Of a stretch of DNA of 64,000 bases, positions 1-8,673 are shown in pieces. Within the stretch, counting starts at the first letter, position 1; every line of letters starts with the position of its first letter. Position numbers and translations under genes: made by a program. Origin of the DNA: Achromobacter seleniivolatilans (GTDB taxonomy: Bacteria > Pseudomonadota > Gammaproteobacteria > Burkholderiales > Burkholderiaceae_B); the NCBI RefSeq assembly GCF_030864005.1, contig NZ_CP132976.1, positions 5,084,001 to 5,148,000 of the forward strand, in the 5' to 3' direction. The notes beneath the pieces are model-generated. The model had not been told where the DNA came from, did no database searches, and was given only the letters and a program-made list of their open reading frames with translations.

Positions 1-2
1 GT

Positions 3-1529
3 GCAGTAATCGCCAGCGACGCTGACGCAGCCAAAAACTTGCTGTCCACCGAAACGTTTGGCTATACCGATTTGAAGAACAAAGCCGACTACAAGTCCAC
101 CACGGTTGGAATCAACCTGGGTATGTCAGGGGCGTTCGATGTCGCCAATAAGGGCAAGGCCCTGGGATCGGGGCCGTCTGGATTGAGCTTCGGCTCGACG
201 AGTGGCAGTGAGTCGGGCACAACGCATGCGGCAGTCGCGGAAGGCACGATTGAAGTGCGCGCGGACAAGGAAACGGGACACGACAGTCTGGCGGGGTTGA
301 GCAGGGATACGGCGGGCGCCAACGGCAGCATTGGGAAGATTTTTGACAAGGACAAGGTCCGCGAACAACTGGAGTTTCAGCAGGCGTTTGGTCAGCTGGG
401 GATGCAGATTGCGGGGGACATCACCAAGAAGCTGGCGAAAGACAATCCTGATGTCTGGGGCGAAGGCAAACCCGGAAAAATCGCCGTACATTCAATCGTC
501 GCTGCCGCAGGGGCAGCATTGGGCGGTGGGGACGTGGCGGGAGCAATTGCCGGAACTGTCGCGGGGAATTTGATATCCAGCACAATGAAAGACGCAATTG
601 ATGAGGCGATGAGCAATCTACCGGCCTCTATTCAACGAGAGGCGGCCAATGTGGTTTTGAATGCGCTGTCGGGTGCCGTGGGAGGGCTGGTAGGCGGTGG
701 AAGCGGTGCGGGGGGCGCCTTGTCAGCAGACATGTTTAATCGGCAGCTGCATCCGGATGAGAAAGTCTTGGCGAATCGCATTGCTGCGGACGCCAAGGCA
801 CGAGGCGTTGACGTAACTGCTGAGCAGATCGAGGCCCAAATGCGCCGAATGGATGCGGTGTTGCCAAATGGCGAGATGTATGTGGGAGTTCCTGACGTCC
901 TATATGGAGAGGGCGGAATTACAGATGATGGCGCAATTTTCAAGAAAGTTGGGCAGACTCAAGATGGTCAAACTATCTATATGGATTTCCCCGTCGCAGG
1001 TGATGCTCGCCTACAGAGCCTAATTGTGTCGTACACAAGCGGATTGGAGGTGCCAACAGGGTATTTTTATACTCCCGAATCTAATCGGGAAAATTACTGG
1101 GCAAATTTTGGTTCGCCAAGCTCTGCGGTGAAGGCTCCTTCAGCCATGTCTCGTCATTGCGTTACTGGGGAATGCGCAGCCTATATGATGAGGTTCGCGA
1201 CCGCGGCAGACTATCAGGATCTACGCAATTCTAATGCCGACGTCCTCGCTAAGTTAGCCACAGCCAATGGTCGCTTTGGTGCAATAACTGGGACGTTAGG
1301 TCTTGCTCCTGGACCGTATTCCGCGCCATTTCTAGCTGCTTCCAAAGGGGCGGCGATTAGCGGATGGCTGCTTGGAGGTCTGGAGCAGGCTATAAGGCCT
1401 AATGCCGCGGCCTATTGGAAGGGGGGGGCCATAGACACAGCTGTAACGGTCGTAAGTAGTGCTGCTCCGAACGGGGCAATACTATTTAATGAAATTGGTG
1501 AATATCTGAAGGTGAAGTATGCGAAGTGA
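3..1529 (+). CDS. CdiA/filamentous-haemagglutinin-type exoprotein, C-terminal part with polymorphic toxin (5' end outside window)
   Basis: The reading frame is open from the first bases of the window, so this is the 3' end (508 residues seen) of a larger gene. The first part (S/T/G-rich, TETFGYTD, INLGMSGAFD) resembles the end of the FHA repeat region. A Gly/Ala-rich hydrophobic stretch follows at about 480-720. The motif NRQLHPDE at 738-761 matches the conserved pre-toxin linker of CdiA-like proteins in this group; no VENN motif is present. The last 250 or so residues should be the variable toxin. I recognise no nuclease motif; the last 90 residues are rich in G, A, L and I, which would suit a membrane-acting toxin (inference). 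The stop overlaps the start of a small membrane protein gene, as in cdiA-cdiI pairs. GC drops in the toxin part. Confidence 0.8.
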   Translation, partial: AVIASDADAAKNLLSTETFGYTDLKNKADYKSTTVGINLGMSGAFDVANKGKALGSGPSGLSFGSTSGSESGTTHAAVAEGTIEVRADKETGHDSLAGLSRDTAGANGSIGKIFDKDKVREQLEFQQAFGQLGMQIAGDITKKLAKDNPDVWGEGKPGKIAVHSIVAAAGAALGGGDVAGAIAGTVAGNLISSTMKDAIDEAMSNLPASIQREAANVVLNALSGAVGGLVGGGSGAGGALSADMFNRQLHPDEKVLANRIAADAKARGVDVTAEQIEAQMRRMDAVLPNGEMYVGVPDVLYGEGGITDDGAIFKKVGQTQDGQTIYMDFPVAGDARLQSLIVSYTSGLEVPTGYFYTPESNRENYWANFGSPSSAVKAPSAMSRHCVTGECAAYMMRFATAADYQDLRNSNADVLAKLATANGRFGAITGTLGLAPGPYSAPFLAASKGAAISGWLLGGLEQAIRPNAAAYWKGGAIDTAVTVVSSAAPNGAILFNEIGEYLKVKYAK

Positions 1530-1812
1530 TAAGTTGAGAAATATATTAATTATTTTGAAAAAACACTTTGTTCAAGATGGAAATATTCGCACCATATACC
1601 GATTTGTGCTCGTGGGGGTAGGTGTGTTTTTGGTTTTTTTTGATCTTGATGTTTGGAATACTGGTTGGGTTAATATTGTTGGTTTTGTAATTGCATTGAT
1701 TGGCGGTTACGCCTCTAAAGCGAAGTTGTTGAATATACGTCCCTTTGCTGATGCTCCTTACCCTCGTGATTGGTGGAAGGAGCGAAAGCGCCGGTTGCGT
1801 GAAAGAAAATAG
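1519..1812 (+). CDS. Small membrane protein, probable CdiI-type immunity protein
   Basis: A 97-residue protein whose ATG lies 11 bases inside the end of the exoprotein gene, the usual place for a contact-dependent-inhibition immunity gene. Two hydrophobic segments are visible (about residues 28-44 and 50-66), followed by a conserved basic tail with RPFADAPYPR and WWKER. It is therefore probably an inner-membrane protein, fitting protection against a toxin that acts at the membrane. A paralogue lies at 3892-4161 (64 of 77 aligned residues identical by hand count). The gene is AT-rich compared with the rest of the window. The immunity role comes from position and architecture; I recognise no named immunity family. 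Confidence 0.7.
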   Translation: MRSDKLRNILIILKKHFVQDGNIRTIYRFVLVGVGVFLVFFDLDVWNTGWVNIVGFVIALIGGYASKAKLLNIRPFADAPYPRDWWKERKRRLRERK

Positions 1813-2047
1813 CTTTACGCCGGATGTCAATTTAGATTGTTAATGGTGTGAGTTTTGTCTCTTTTTTTACGATAGTGATTTGATAGGGCGAATTTCGATT
1901 CAAGATGCGGGGCGTGAAGTGTAAAAAATCTCTGCGTCGATAAAAATCAAGAAATTCTTCTATCAATGATATTAAAAAACTTGATGGCGACGGCTGGATG
2001 AAACCTAGCGGATGCCCGTGATATGGCACATGCCGTGCGAGGTTTAA
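1813..2047 (+). other. AT-rich spacer, possible remnant of a broken toxin end
   Basis: No intact gene. Just before the next immunity-like gene one frame reads DIKKLDGDGWMKPS and stops; a one-base shift continues as ADARDMAHAVRGL and reads on past the start of that gene. Orphan cdiA-CT/cdiI pairs often decay this way. The readable stretch is only about 25-30 residues, so this is weak. Confidence 0.25.
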
Positions 2048-2359
2048 ATGTTTTCCAGAAAAGAGTTAGCTGAAAAATATCTAGCAGGCCTAGGTGCGAC
2101 CTTGGACGATGTATGCACGCTAGATCGATTCGTGGAATTGATGGAAGTATTATGTTCCAACAATAAGAGTGTGTTCCTGTTCAAGCTGGACGGGGAAAGG
2201 ACGGCGAAAAAATATACTTTCGTGATGAGTTTTTCTGAGCCAGGGAGTTCCATAATTCGAATAGATACTGATGAAATTGCGGACGGGGTGCTGTACGTGC
2301 TTTCACGGTTGGAGCAACTGAATTTCCTTCAGCAACAAGGCTTCCAAAGCGATAAATGA
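2048..2359 (+). CDS. Hypothetical small protein, candidate orphan immunity protein
   Basis: A 103-residue soluble protein with no signal peptide or membrane segment. It is rich in Leu and acidic residues (EIADGVLYVLSRLEQLNFL near the end), like many small immunity proteins, but I recognise no named family. It lies 235 bases after the first immunity gene on the same strand, in the same AT-rich island. An immunity role is inferred from neighbours only. No strong ribosome binding site stands out before the ATG. Confidence 0.5.
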   Translation: MFSRKELAEKYLAGLGATLDDVCTLDRFVELMEVLCSNNKSVFLFKLDGERTAKKYTFVMSFSEPGSSIIRIDTDEIADGVLYVLSRLEQLNFLQQQGFQSDK

Positions 2360-2541
2360 GTTTTTGCGGCGAGAAAAAGCTGCTTAATTCTAAAAGTTTG
2401 ATGTTGCGATTGACCTGGTGAGAGAGCACTGTTCCAGACAAAAATTGTTCCGGCGATATAAATGATGCAGTTGTAATAAGGGCTAGAGAGGGCGCGTGTC
2501 TCAACGTCTGAATAGCTCGAATTAAATGGATTTTTCTGTCA

Positions 2542-3222
2542 ATGCATCCTCTCAACCTGTTAGGTTCCACCACCTTCCTACTCCTCACCTCTGGCTGCGC
2601 CTTCATCATGGGTTCCCCTCCCAATGCATTGGCCACCAACCCAGCTCCTCAAGAAGTAATAACTCCGGTGGTTATCTACACCTCCGATTGCGATTTCAAA
2701 AAGAAGATCGACGGTACAGGCTGGATCGGAGCCAGCACCGCATTGCCGGCAGCCTATGCAGGCGAAGCCGTGTGCAAGGCGCTGAATGCGGAGTTGCCCG
2801 GCGCTATGGACGCGGCAGGAATCAAGGCAACCTTCAAGCAGCGCAAGGTTGACCCCCAGTCCGCGCGGCCGACGAGTATGAAAGAGGATGCGGTGGCCGT
2901 TGGGGCGAAGTACGCCGTTGTGGTGGATGAGCCCAGCGGCTTTGAGGGATACCAGCAATACGGGCCATCCGTGGGGACCTATGTTCGTCTATACGACGCG
3001 GAATCGGGCGAGTACCGGGCTCGGGCGGATACGACCTATCCTATTTCGCTACGCGATTTCAACGACCGTGGGCCTTCAGCAGAAGGACGGCGGATTGGCG
3101 CCGACATCGCCAATAGACTGGCACGCACAATGCGCGAGCGTTGCATCGAACCGTACCCATACCAATGCGGAAAAACCGGCTTGTTCCGCTTTGCGGTGCC
3201 TAGCGACACTTACGGCAAGTGA
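2542..3222 (+). CDS. Putative lipoprotein of unknown function
   Basis: A 226-residue protein with a short signal sequence and a lipobox (LLTSGC, Cys at residue 19), so probably lipid-anchored after export. The mature part has a few further Cys residues (SDCDF, AVCKA, ERCIEPYPYQCG) that could form disulfides in the periplasm. I do not recognise the domain. It sits between two immunity-like genes, yet its GC content and codon use are close to the chromosomal average, unlike those neighbours. The start at 2542 is chosen because it gives a normal signal peptide; the ribosome binding site is weak. Confidence 0.6.
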   Translation: MHPLNLLGSTTFLLLTSGCAFIMGSPPNALATNPAPQEVITPVVIYTSDCDFKKKIDGTGWIGASTALPAAYAGEAVCKALNAELPGAMDAAGIKATFKQRKVDPQSARPTSMKEDAVAVGAKYAVVVDEPSGFEGYQQYGPSVGTYVRLYDAESGEYRARADTTYPISLRDFNDRGPSAEGRRIGADIANRLARTMRERCIEPYPYQCGKTGLFRFAVPSDTYGK

Positions 3223-3360
3223 TGGCGGTGTGATGGTATACGGTGATATCAGAATGCGTGCACAAACACTGAAGGTAATGTGATGAACTCGCTTTCAAAC
3301 CAGTCGATTATGAAGCTCGTAAACTGAGCGCGCTCATGAAAATTTAACTAGAGTGCAGCA

Positions 3361-3708
3361 ATGAAATTTCCGAGCGAGGATGATTTTTTGGAGGAGTTTG
3401 GTATTGTGCCTATTGAGGTCGACCAGAGTTTGGCTCTATGCCGTTATAAAGTGAAATCAAAAAATAGCGAACTTGAATTGGATTTTTCTTTTAGCGCTGT
3501 TATGGAGTCATTCCAGGTTGTACTGAAACTCGCTCAACAGGTGCTGGCTACCATTTCGTCAGAAGGCGTGGAGACTATCGAAGTCGTGCGGGACAGGTCA
3601 GGGGCCGGAATCCGTGTTGTCTTTAATATGCGTGATTCAATTTCAGAGGCTAGGGTTATATTTGAACCCGATTTAAATTGTCGATGGTGGACCTTGTGTA
3701 ATGCATAG
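3361..3708 (+). CDS. Hypothetical small acidic protein, candidate orphan immunity protein
   Basis: A 115-residue acidic soluble protein (begins MKFPSEDDFLEEFG, ends DLNCRWWTLCNA) without signal peptide or membrane segment. Size, acidity and strand-helix-strand appearance fit the cytoplasmic immunity proteins found downstream of polymorphic toxins. It lies between the lipoprotein gene and the second membrane immunity copy, all on the plus strand, in AT-rich DNA. I cannot assign a family, and no cognate toxin is visible here. Confidence 0.5.
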   Translation: MKFPSEDDFLEEFGIVPIEVDQSLALCRYKVKSKNSELELDFSFSAVMESFQVVLKLAQQVLATISSEGVETIEVVRDRSGAGIRVVFNMRDSISEARVIFEPDLNCRWWTLCNA

Positions 3709-3891
3709 CTGTGATCCTTTTATTTTGCTGCCTGATAGGTGCAAAAGGCATTGTGATCGCCATGGCGAAGATTTGCCGGCGCGTCCGGTCTTCTCCTGAC
3801 TTGGGCGCCGATATGAGATGAAAGATCTAAATATTTAAATAATTTCTTATAAAAGAAGATTGTTTGTTATCGGATTTTCTATTTATATTTA

Positions 3892-4161
3892 GTGAGGTGT
3901 CATATTAAATCTATAAAAAGACATTTTATTCGGGATGAAAATCTTCGAGCAATATATCGCTTTGTATTCGTAGGGGTAGGTCTCTTTCTGGTTTTCCTTG
4001 ACCTTGATGTGTGGAATACGGGTTGGGTGAATCTTGTCGGTTTTGTTTTTGCGTTGATAGGCGGTTACGCATCCCAAGCGAAACTATTGAATATTCGTCC
4101 TTTTGCCGATGCTCCTTATCCTCGGGGTTGGTGGAAAGAGAGGAGACGGCGATTGAAATAA
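3892..4161 (+). CDS. Second copy of the small membrane immunity-type protein
   Basis: An 89-residue paralogue of the protein at 1519-1812: 64 of 77 aligned residues are identical, including the block from DLDVWNTGWVN to the tail RPFADAPYPR/WWKER, and both hydrophobic segments are kept. The first residues differ, and the start appears to be GTG with no clear Shine-Dalgarno sequence, so expression is uncertain. No toxin gene precedes it. It is most easily read as an orphan immunity gene left by a duplication or by exchange of the toxin module. The conserved protein-coding pattern argues against a dead pseudogene. Confidence 0.6.
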   Translation: MRCHIKSIKRHFIRDENLRAIYRFVFVGVGLFLVFLDLDVWNTGWVNLVGFVFALIGGYASQAKLLNIRPFADAPYPRGWWKERRRRLK

Positions 4162-4361
4162 AGGTGGAAATATGCAGATTGTTATTTGAATATTCTGTTT
4201 GAGATATTTTCATTTCTTGTTTTTCCCTCGATAGACGTTACGAGGCACCAATCGACACCACGCCAAGGTGCGATGCCATCCCCATCTCCAGCCCTATCCC
4301 TATAGCCCGTCTGTCGCGCACCCGACAACCTTCGCCCCACCCCCCCGCCCCTCACGCACAC

Positions 4362-4380
4362 CGAATTGAGAATCATTGTT
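4362..4380 (+). promoter_or_regulatory. Candidate Fur box before the sigma-factor gene
   Basis: The core GAGAATCATTGTT matches 12 of 19 positions of the classical Fur consensus by hand alignment, and lies 38 bases before an ECF sigma-factor start. The iron-uptake context supports it. Confidence 0.6.
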
Positions 4381-4418
4381 AATATTCCCGGCTTCACGCA
4401 ACCTTCGCGTTCGCCGTC

Positions 4419-4925
4419 ATGTCTCGTTCGTCCAACCCTCTCAAAGCCTGGCTTGCCCATTACGGCGAGTTGGTGGGCGCGTGGGCCAAACGGAACTCGC
4501 GGCCTTGCGATGCGGAAGATGCGGCGCAGGACGTGATGGCGGGATTGTTGAGCGGCGGGACTACCGGCGTGATAAACGGCAAGTCGTATCTGTACCGCGC
4601 AGCGCAGAACCGGTTGATCAGCGAGATCCGGCGGCAGACGCGCCATGATGAAATCTCGCTCGAGGCATTTGGCGCGGATGAGCATTCGCGTGTGCTTGAT
4701 CCTGAAGCCCATGTGCGTGCGCATGAGCTGGCCGATGCGTTGGAGCGCGCGCTTGCCAGTTTGCCGTTGAAGAAGCGGCAGGCTTATGTATGGTGCCGGC
4801 TTGAAGGGTATTCGCAGCCTGAAGTTGCAGAGCGGATGGGGCTGGCGTTGAATACCGTCGAACGCTATATCATGGACGCCACTCGGGAAGTCCGTGAACA
4901 GCTGCAACACTTCTGCCCGGATTAA
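4419..4925 (+). CDS. fecI: FecI-like ECF RNA polymerase sigma factor
   Basis: A 168-residue group IV sigma factor. Region 2 lies at about residues 8-75 (DAEDAAQDV, YLYRAAQNRLISEIRR) and region 4 at about 105-160 with its DNA-binding helices (SQPEVAERMGLALNTVERYI). It should direct RNA polymerase to the downstream TonB-dependent receptor gene when the receptor binds its ferric ligand. The fecR gene follows after 11 bases. The Fur-type site upstream suggests iron repression. The name is by homology and gene order; the inducing siderophore cannot be told from sequence. Confidence 0.9.
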   Translation: MSRSSNPLKAWLAHYGELVGAWAKRNSRPCDAEDAAQDVMAGLLSGGTTGVINGKSYLYRAAQNRLISEIRRQTRHDEISLEAFGADEHSRVLDPEAHVRAHELADALERALASLPLKKRQAYVWCRLEGYSQPEVAERMGLALNTVERYIMDATREVREQLQHFCPD

Positions 4926-4936
4926 GCCGCCGCGCA

Positions 4937-5932
4937 ATGACTGATCCTATCGACCCAAACACCCTGCTTGATGCACGCGATGCCGCGGCGTATTGGTTTG
5001 CGCGCGTACATTCGCAGCAGATGAATGAGGCCGAGCGCCAGCAGTTTGAGGGCTGGCGGCAGGCCGATCCAGCGCATGAGCTGGAGTATCAGCGCGCGCG
5101 TGGCATCTGGAATGCCAGCAGCATGTTGGGTGTAGACCGGTTGCGCGCCTTGGTGCAGGAGCCGCAGCCGGCGGCTCCGCGCAGAGCGTTGCCGCGCCGG
5201 CGCTTGATGGCGGGTTTGGGTTTTGCCTGTGCGGCGGCAGTTGTCGCGGGCGTGGTCTTGCCGCGTTGGGGAGCTGGGGACCCTAGCTATACCGCGCACT
5301 ATCAGACCAAACCTGGGCAGCGCCAGCAGGTGTCTTTGCCTGACGCGTCCGTTGTGAATCTGAATACCGCTACGGAATTGTCGGTTCGGCTTTATGCCGA
5401 CAGGCGCGTGGTTGAACTCGCGTCAGGCGAAGCCACGTTCTCGGTTACGCCGGACGCCAGTCAGCCGTTTTATGTCGAGGCGGGAGGCACGACGGTGCGC
5501 GTTACCGGTACGCGCTTTAATGTGCTGCGCGACGGCGAAAACGTTCGTGTGGACGTGGACTCCGGCACGGTCGAAGTCAAGGCGGGCCACTGGTGGAATA
5601 GCAGCCAGGTGGTGCTTGGCGCCGGGCAGGGGACTCGCTCGTTGGCCGACGGCGGCCTGTCGTCGGCGGAAAAGGTGGATGTGCCGGCGCGGCTGGCATG
5701 GCATACGGGTCGAGCCATTTATCGTGATCTGCCTTTGTCGGATGCCGTTTCGGATCTGAACCGCTATGGTCACGCCGCAATCCGGGTGGCGGACTCGGAC
5801 GTGGCAAAGATTCGGATTTCGGGCGTGTTCAGCGTGGACAACCCCAAGGCGTTTCTGGATCTGCTTCCCGCCATAGCCCCCGTTCGCGTGCAAGCCGGCG
5901 CGGATGGCGGGGCCACGATAATGCGCCGTTAA
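4937..5932 (+). CDS. fecR: FecR-like transmembrane sensor / anti-sigma factor
   Basis: A 331-residue protein with the expected order: cytoplasmic N-terminal FecR_N (DUF4880) domain at about 8-60 (conserved FARVHS, FEGWRQADPAHELEYQRA), one membrane segment at about 91-108, and a periplasmic FecR domain (about 120-220) plus a C-terminal part that would contact the receptor's STN domain. It passes the signal from the receptor to the sigma factor. It is 11 bases downstream of fecI and clearly co-transcribed. Confidence 0.9.
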   Translation: MTDPIDPNTLLDARDAAAYWFARVHSQQMNEAERQQFEGWRQADPAHELEYQRARGIWNASSMLGVDRLRALVQEPQPAAPRRALPRRRLMAGLGFACAAAVVAGVVLPRWGAGDPSYTAHYQTKPGQRQQVSLPDASVVNLNTATELSVRLYADRRVVELASGEATFSVTPDASQPFYVEAGGTTVRVTGTRFNVLRDGENVRVDVDSGTVEVKAGHWWNSSQVVLGAGQGTRSLADGGLSSAEKVDVPARLAWHTGRAIYRDLPLSDAVSDLNRYGHAAIRVADSDVAKIRISGVFSVDNPKAFLDLLPAIAPVRVQAGADGGATIMRR

Positions 5933-6020
5933 AACACTGAGCCGGTTGTGTGTCTGCTACGACATGCAGTGCGCGGCAGCGCGTCATCCGTGCATCGCTA
6001 GACGCAAGTTACACGTTGTT

Positions 6021-6039
6021 GCTAATGCGTATCGTTATT
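6021..6039 (+). promoter_or_regulatory. Candidate Fur box before the TonB-dependent receptor gene
   Basis: GCTAATGCGTATCGTTATT matches 13 of 19 positions of the Fur consensus. It lies in the 242-base fecR-receptor gap, 136 bases before the receptor start, suggesting that the receptor has its own iron-controlled promoter in addition to FecI control. Confidence 0.55.
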
Positions 6040-6174
6040 CCATCAGGGATTTGTTCGCGACAAGCGTCTTGTACCCCAAGGGCATCGCATTGATGCCGCT
6101 GCGCCGCCAGGCTCCGTGCATAACCGGAGTGCTGGCGGGCCTAGTCTCAAGACCCTTTCTGGAAAGCTTGTTCC

Positions 6175-8664
6175 GTGAACCGTAAAACTTCTGGATATCG
6201 CCCGCGTGCAGCGCGGCGCCTTGCCGCGCCTGCGCGCGGTCTGACCGTGCTGGGCCTGGCGATGATGCTGGCGCTGGCCTTGCCGCAACACAACGCGCAG
6301 GCGCAGGAAGCGCCTTTGTCGTTCAACATCCCTGCGCAGTCGCTGGAAGGCGCGTTGACGCAGTTGGCGACGCAGGCGTCGCTGGAATTGGCGTATGCGC
6401 CGGATACCGTGCGCGGTTTGAAGGCGCCCGCCGTTTCGGGTTCGCTGACGCCCGATCAGGCGTTGCGCGCGTTGTTGGCGGGTTCGGGGTTGGTGTTTGA
6501 ACGCTCGGGCAGCAATGTGTCGGTGGCGCGCGAAGCAGAAGCGGATGCCACGAGCGTGATGATGAACACGATCACCGTCGTGGGCAAAGGCAACTCAATG
6601 ACAGAGGGCACGGGCTCCTATACGACTGGCGCGATGAGCACGGCCACCAAGCTGCCGCTGACCATCCAGGAAACTCCGCAGTCTGTCAGCGTGATCACCC
6701 GTCAAAAGCTGGACGATTTTGCGATGCAGACGCTGGATGACGTCGCCAACAGCACCACGGGCGTCACCGTCAATCATTGGAGCAACGACCGGTCGCGATA
6801 TTTCTCGCGGGGCTTCACGATCAATACCTTTTTGCTGGATGGCTTGCCGATCTCGTACGAGACCGACACGTCCACCTACAGCACGACCGCCATGTACGAC
6901 CACGTGGAAGTCGTGCGCGGCCCGACGGGTTTGATGACGGGCATGGGCGACCCGTCCGGCACGATCAACTTTGTGCGCAAGCAGCCGACGGATTCTGCGC
7001 AGTTCATCGCCACAGCGCGTGCGGGGTCGTGGAACAATTTTTCGGGCGAGCTGGATGCTGGCGGGCCGTTGAATGACAGCGGATCGGTGCGCGGGCGCTT
7101 CGTGACGTCGCAACAGTCGCGAGACTATTTCACCGATGGATACAGCAGCCGCAAGCAGCTGTATTACGGCGTCGTCGACATTGACCTGACTGCCAACACC
7201 ACGCTGACCTTGGGCGGGCATTCCAACCGCGAAGACAACCCCGGGTCAGAGTGGATGGGCGTGCCCACCGCGCCGGATGGCACGCCGCTGGATATCCGGC
7301 GTTCGCGCCGCTTCTCGCCATCTTGGAGCTATTGGGACAAAAGCGAAAAGAGCCTCTTTGCCGAACTGAAGCATACGTTTGACAGCGGCTGGATCGCCCG
7401 CGCAGCGGCTCGCGGCGTGAACGGGAAATCTTCCCTGGACGGGGCGTATTTCGTGTCGGGCAGATACGATGACCAGGGTAATCCGTTGTACGACGTGATG
7501 GGCGGCCGCTACGACTACGACAAAAAGCAGCGCAGCTTCGATGTATCCGCGCAAGGTCCCATCACGCTGTTTGGCCGCGAGCACGATATCGCTATCGGCG
7601 CCAGCTACCGCAAGGATAGGTGGCTGGACAATGGATACAGCTATCTGAACGAGCCGGACGGCTATTTGATGACTGCCGGCGTCAATCCGTACACCTGGGA
7701 CCCGGATTCCCTGCGCCGCAGCGATTTTGTGAAGGACACGATGTGGAGCCGAGATCAGCGCTCTGAATTGAAGTCCCTCTACGCGACGGGCCGTTTCCGC
7801 CTTGCCGACCCGCTGAATATGATTCTTGGCGCGCGGATGGATTGGTTTGACTTCGACAATAAGCAATATCAAGGCAGCTGGAGCAGCCATCGCAAGTTTG
7901 GCGAAAACGCGCACTTCACGCCCTATGCCGCGCTGACCTACGACCTGAACGACAACCACTCGGTCTATGCCAGTTATTCCAGCATCTTCAAGCCGCAGTA
8001 CTACCTGGATACCTCCGGCACGGTGATCAAACCCGTCGAAGGCACCAACTACGAAATCGGTTTGAAGGGCAGCTACCTGGACGAGCGAGTCAACGCGGCC
8101 ATCGCGTTCTTCTCCACGACACAAACCAATCTGCCGCAAGCGGTCACGGACATCTCGTCATGCTTTGTCGCCACCAACTGCTACCGTGCCGTGGGTGAGG
8201 TGAAAAGCGAAGGCGTGGAAATCGACATCAATGGCGAAGTGCTGCCGCGCCTGAATGTGGGGCTGGGCTATTCCTATACCCGCGCCAAGGTGTCTAGCGG
8301 CGGCATGGATGGGGCATCGGGCCAGCCCTACGCCAGCTATATCCCGCAGCATCAGTTCAAGTTGTCGGCGATGTATCACTTGCCGGGCGCCTATGACAAG
8401 TGGCGGGTGGGCGGCGCGCTGCGTGCGCAAAGCAAGATCACGACCCAGTCATTGACGAGCTCTGCCGGGTATGTGGTCAAGCAGTCGCCCTATGCCGTGG
8501 TTGATCTGGTGGCAGGCTACAAGGTGAACCGCCAGCTGGACATTCAACTGAACGTGAATAACCTGTTCGACAAGCAGTACTTTGACTCGTTGCAGGGAAA
8601 TAATGGCGGCAACTACTACGGCACGCCACGCAGCTTCTTGTTGAGCACGCGCTACCAGTTCTAA
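6175..8664 (+). CDS. TonB-dependent ferric-siderophore receptor with signalling (STN) domain
   Basis: An 829-residue outer-membrane receptor. It has a signal peptide (cleavage near AQA, residue 43), an N-terminal STN/secretin-like domain at about 45-105 (FNIPAQSLEGALTQLATQA), a plug at about 130-250 (ETPQSVSVITRQ, VRGPTGLMTGMGDPSGTINFVRK) and a 22-strand barrel ending in the terminal Phe of RYQF. The STN domain marks it as a transducer for the FecI/FecR pair upstream. The plug style resembles FhuE/FpvA-type hydroxamate or pyoverdine receptors, but the ligand cannot be fixed. The start is GTG after a GGAAAG ribosome binding site, which gives a complete signal peptide. Confidence 0.9.
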   Translation: MNRKTSGYRPRAARRLAAPARGLTVLGLAMMLALALPQHNAQAQEAPLSFNIPAQSLEGALTQLATQASLELAYAPDTVRGLKAPAVSGSLTPDQALRALLAGSGLVFERSGSNVSVAREAEADATSVMMNTITVVGKGNSMTEGTGSYTTGAMSTATKLPLTIQETPQSVSVITRQKLDDFAMQTLDDVANSTTGVTVNHWSNDRSRYFSRGFTINTFLLDGLPISYETDTSTYSTTAMYDHVEVVRGPTGLMTGMGDPSGTINFVRKQPTDSAQFIATARAGSWNNFSGELDAGGPLNDSGSVRGRFVTSQQSRDYFTDGYSSRKQLYYGVVDIDLTANTTLTLGGHSNREDNPGSEWMGVPTAPDGTPLDIRRSRRFSPSWSYWDKSEKSLFAELKHTFDSGWIARAAARGVNGKSSLDGAYFVSGRYDDQGNPLYDVMGGRYDYDKKQRSFDVSAQGPITLFGREHDIAIGASYRKDRWLDNGYSYLNEPDGYLMTAGVNPYTWDPDSLRRSDFVKDTMWSRDQRSELKSLYATGRFRLADPLNMILGARMDWFDFDNKQYQGSWSSHRKFGENAHFTPYAALTYDLNDNHSVYASYSSIFKPQYYLDTSGTVIKPVEGTNYEIGLKGSYLDERVNAAIAFFSTTQTNLPQAVTDISSCFVATNCYRAVGEVKSEGVEIDINGEVLPRLNVGLGYSYTRAKVSSGGMDGASGQPYASYIPQHQFKLSAMYHLPGAYDKWRVGGALRAQSKITTQSLTSSAGYVVKQSPYAVVDLVAGYKVNRQLDIQLNVNNLFDKQYFDSLQGNNGGNYYGTPRSFLLSTRYQF

Positions 8665-8673
8665 GCGGGGCGG

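Noticed and set aside
3..1529. VENN-type pre-toxin motif in the exoprotein
   Set aside because: No VENN motif is present; the NRQLHPDE linker marks the boundary instead.
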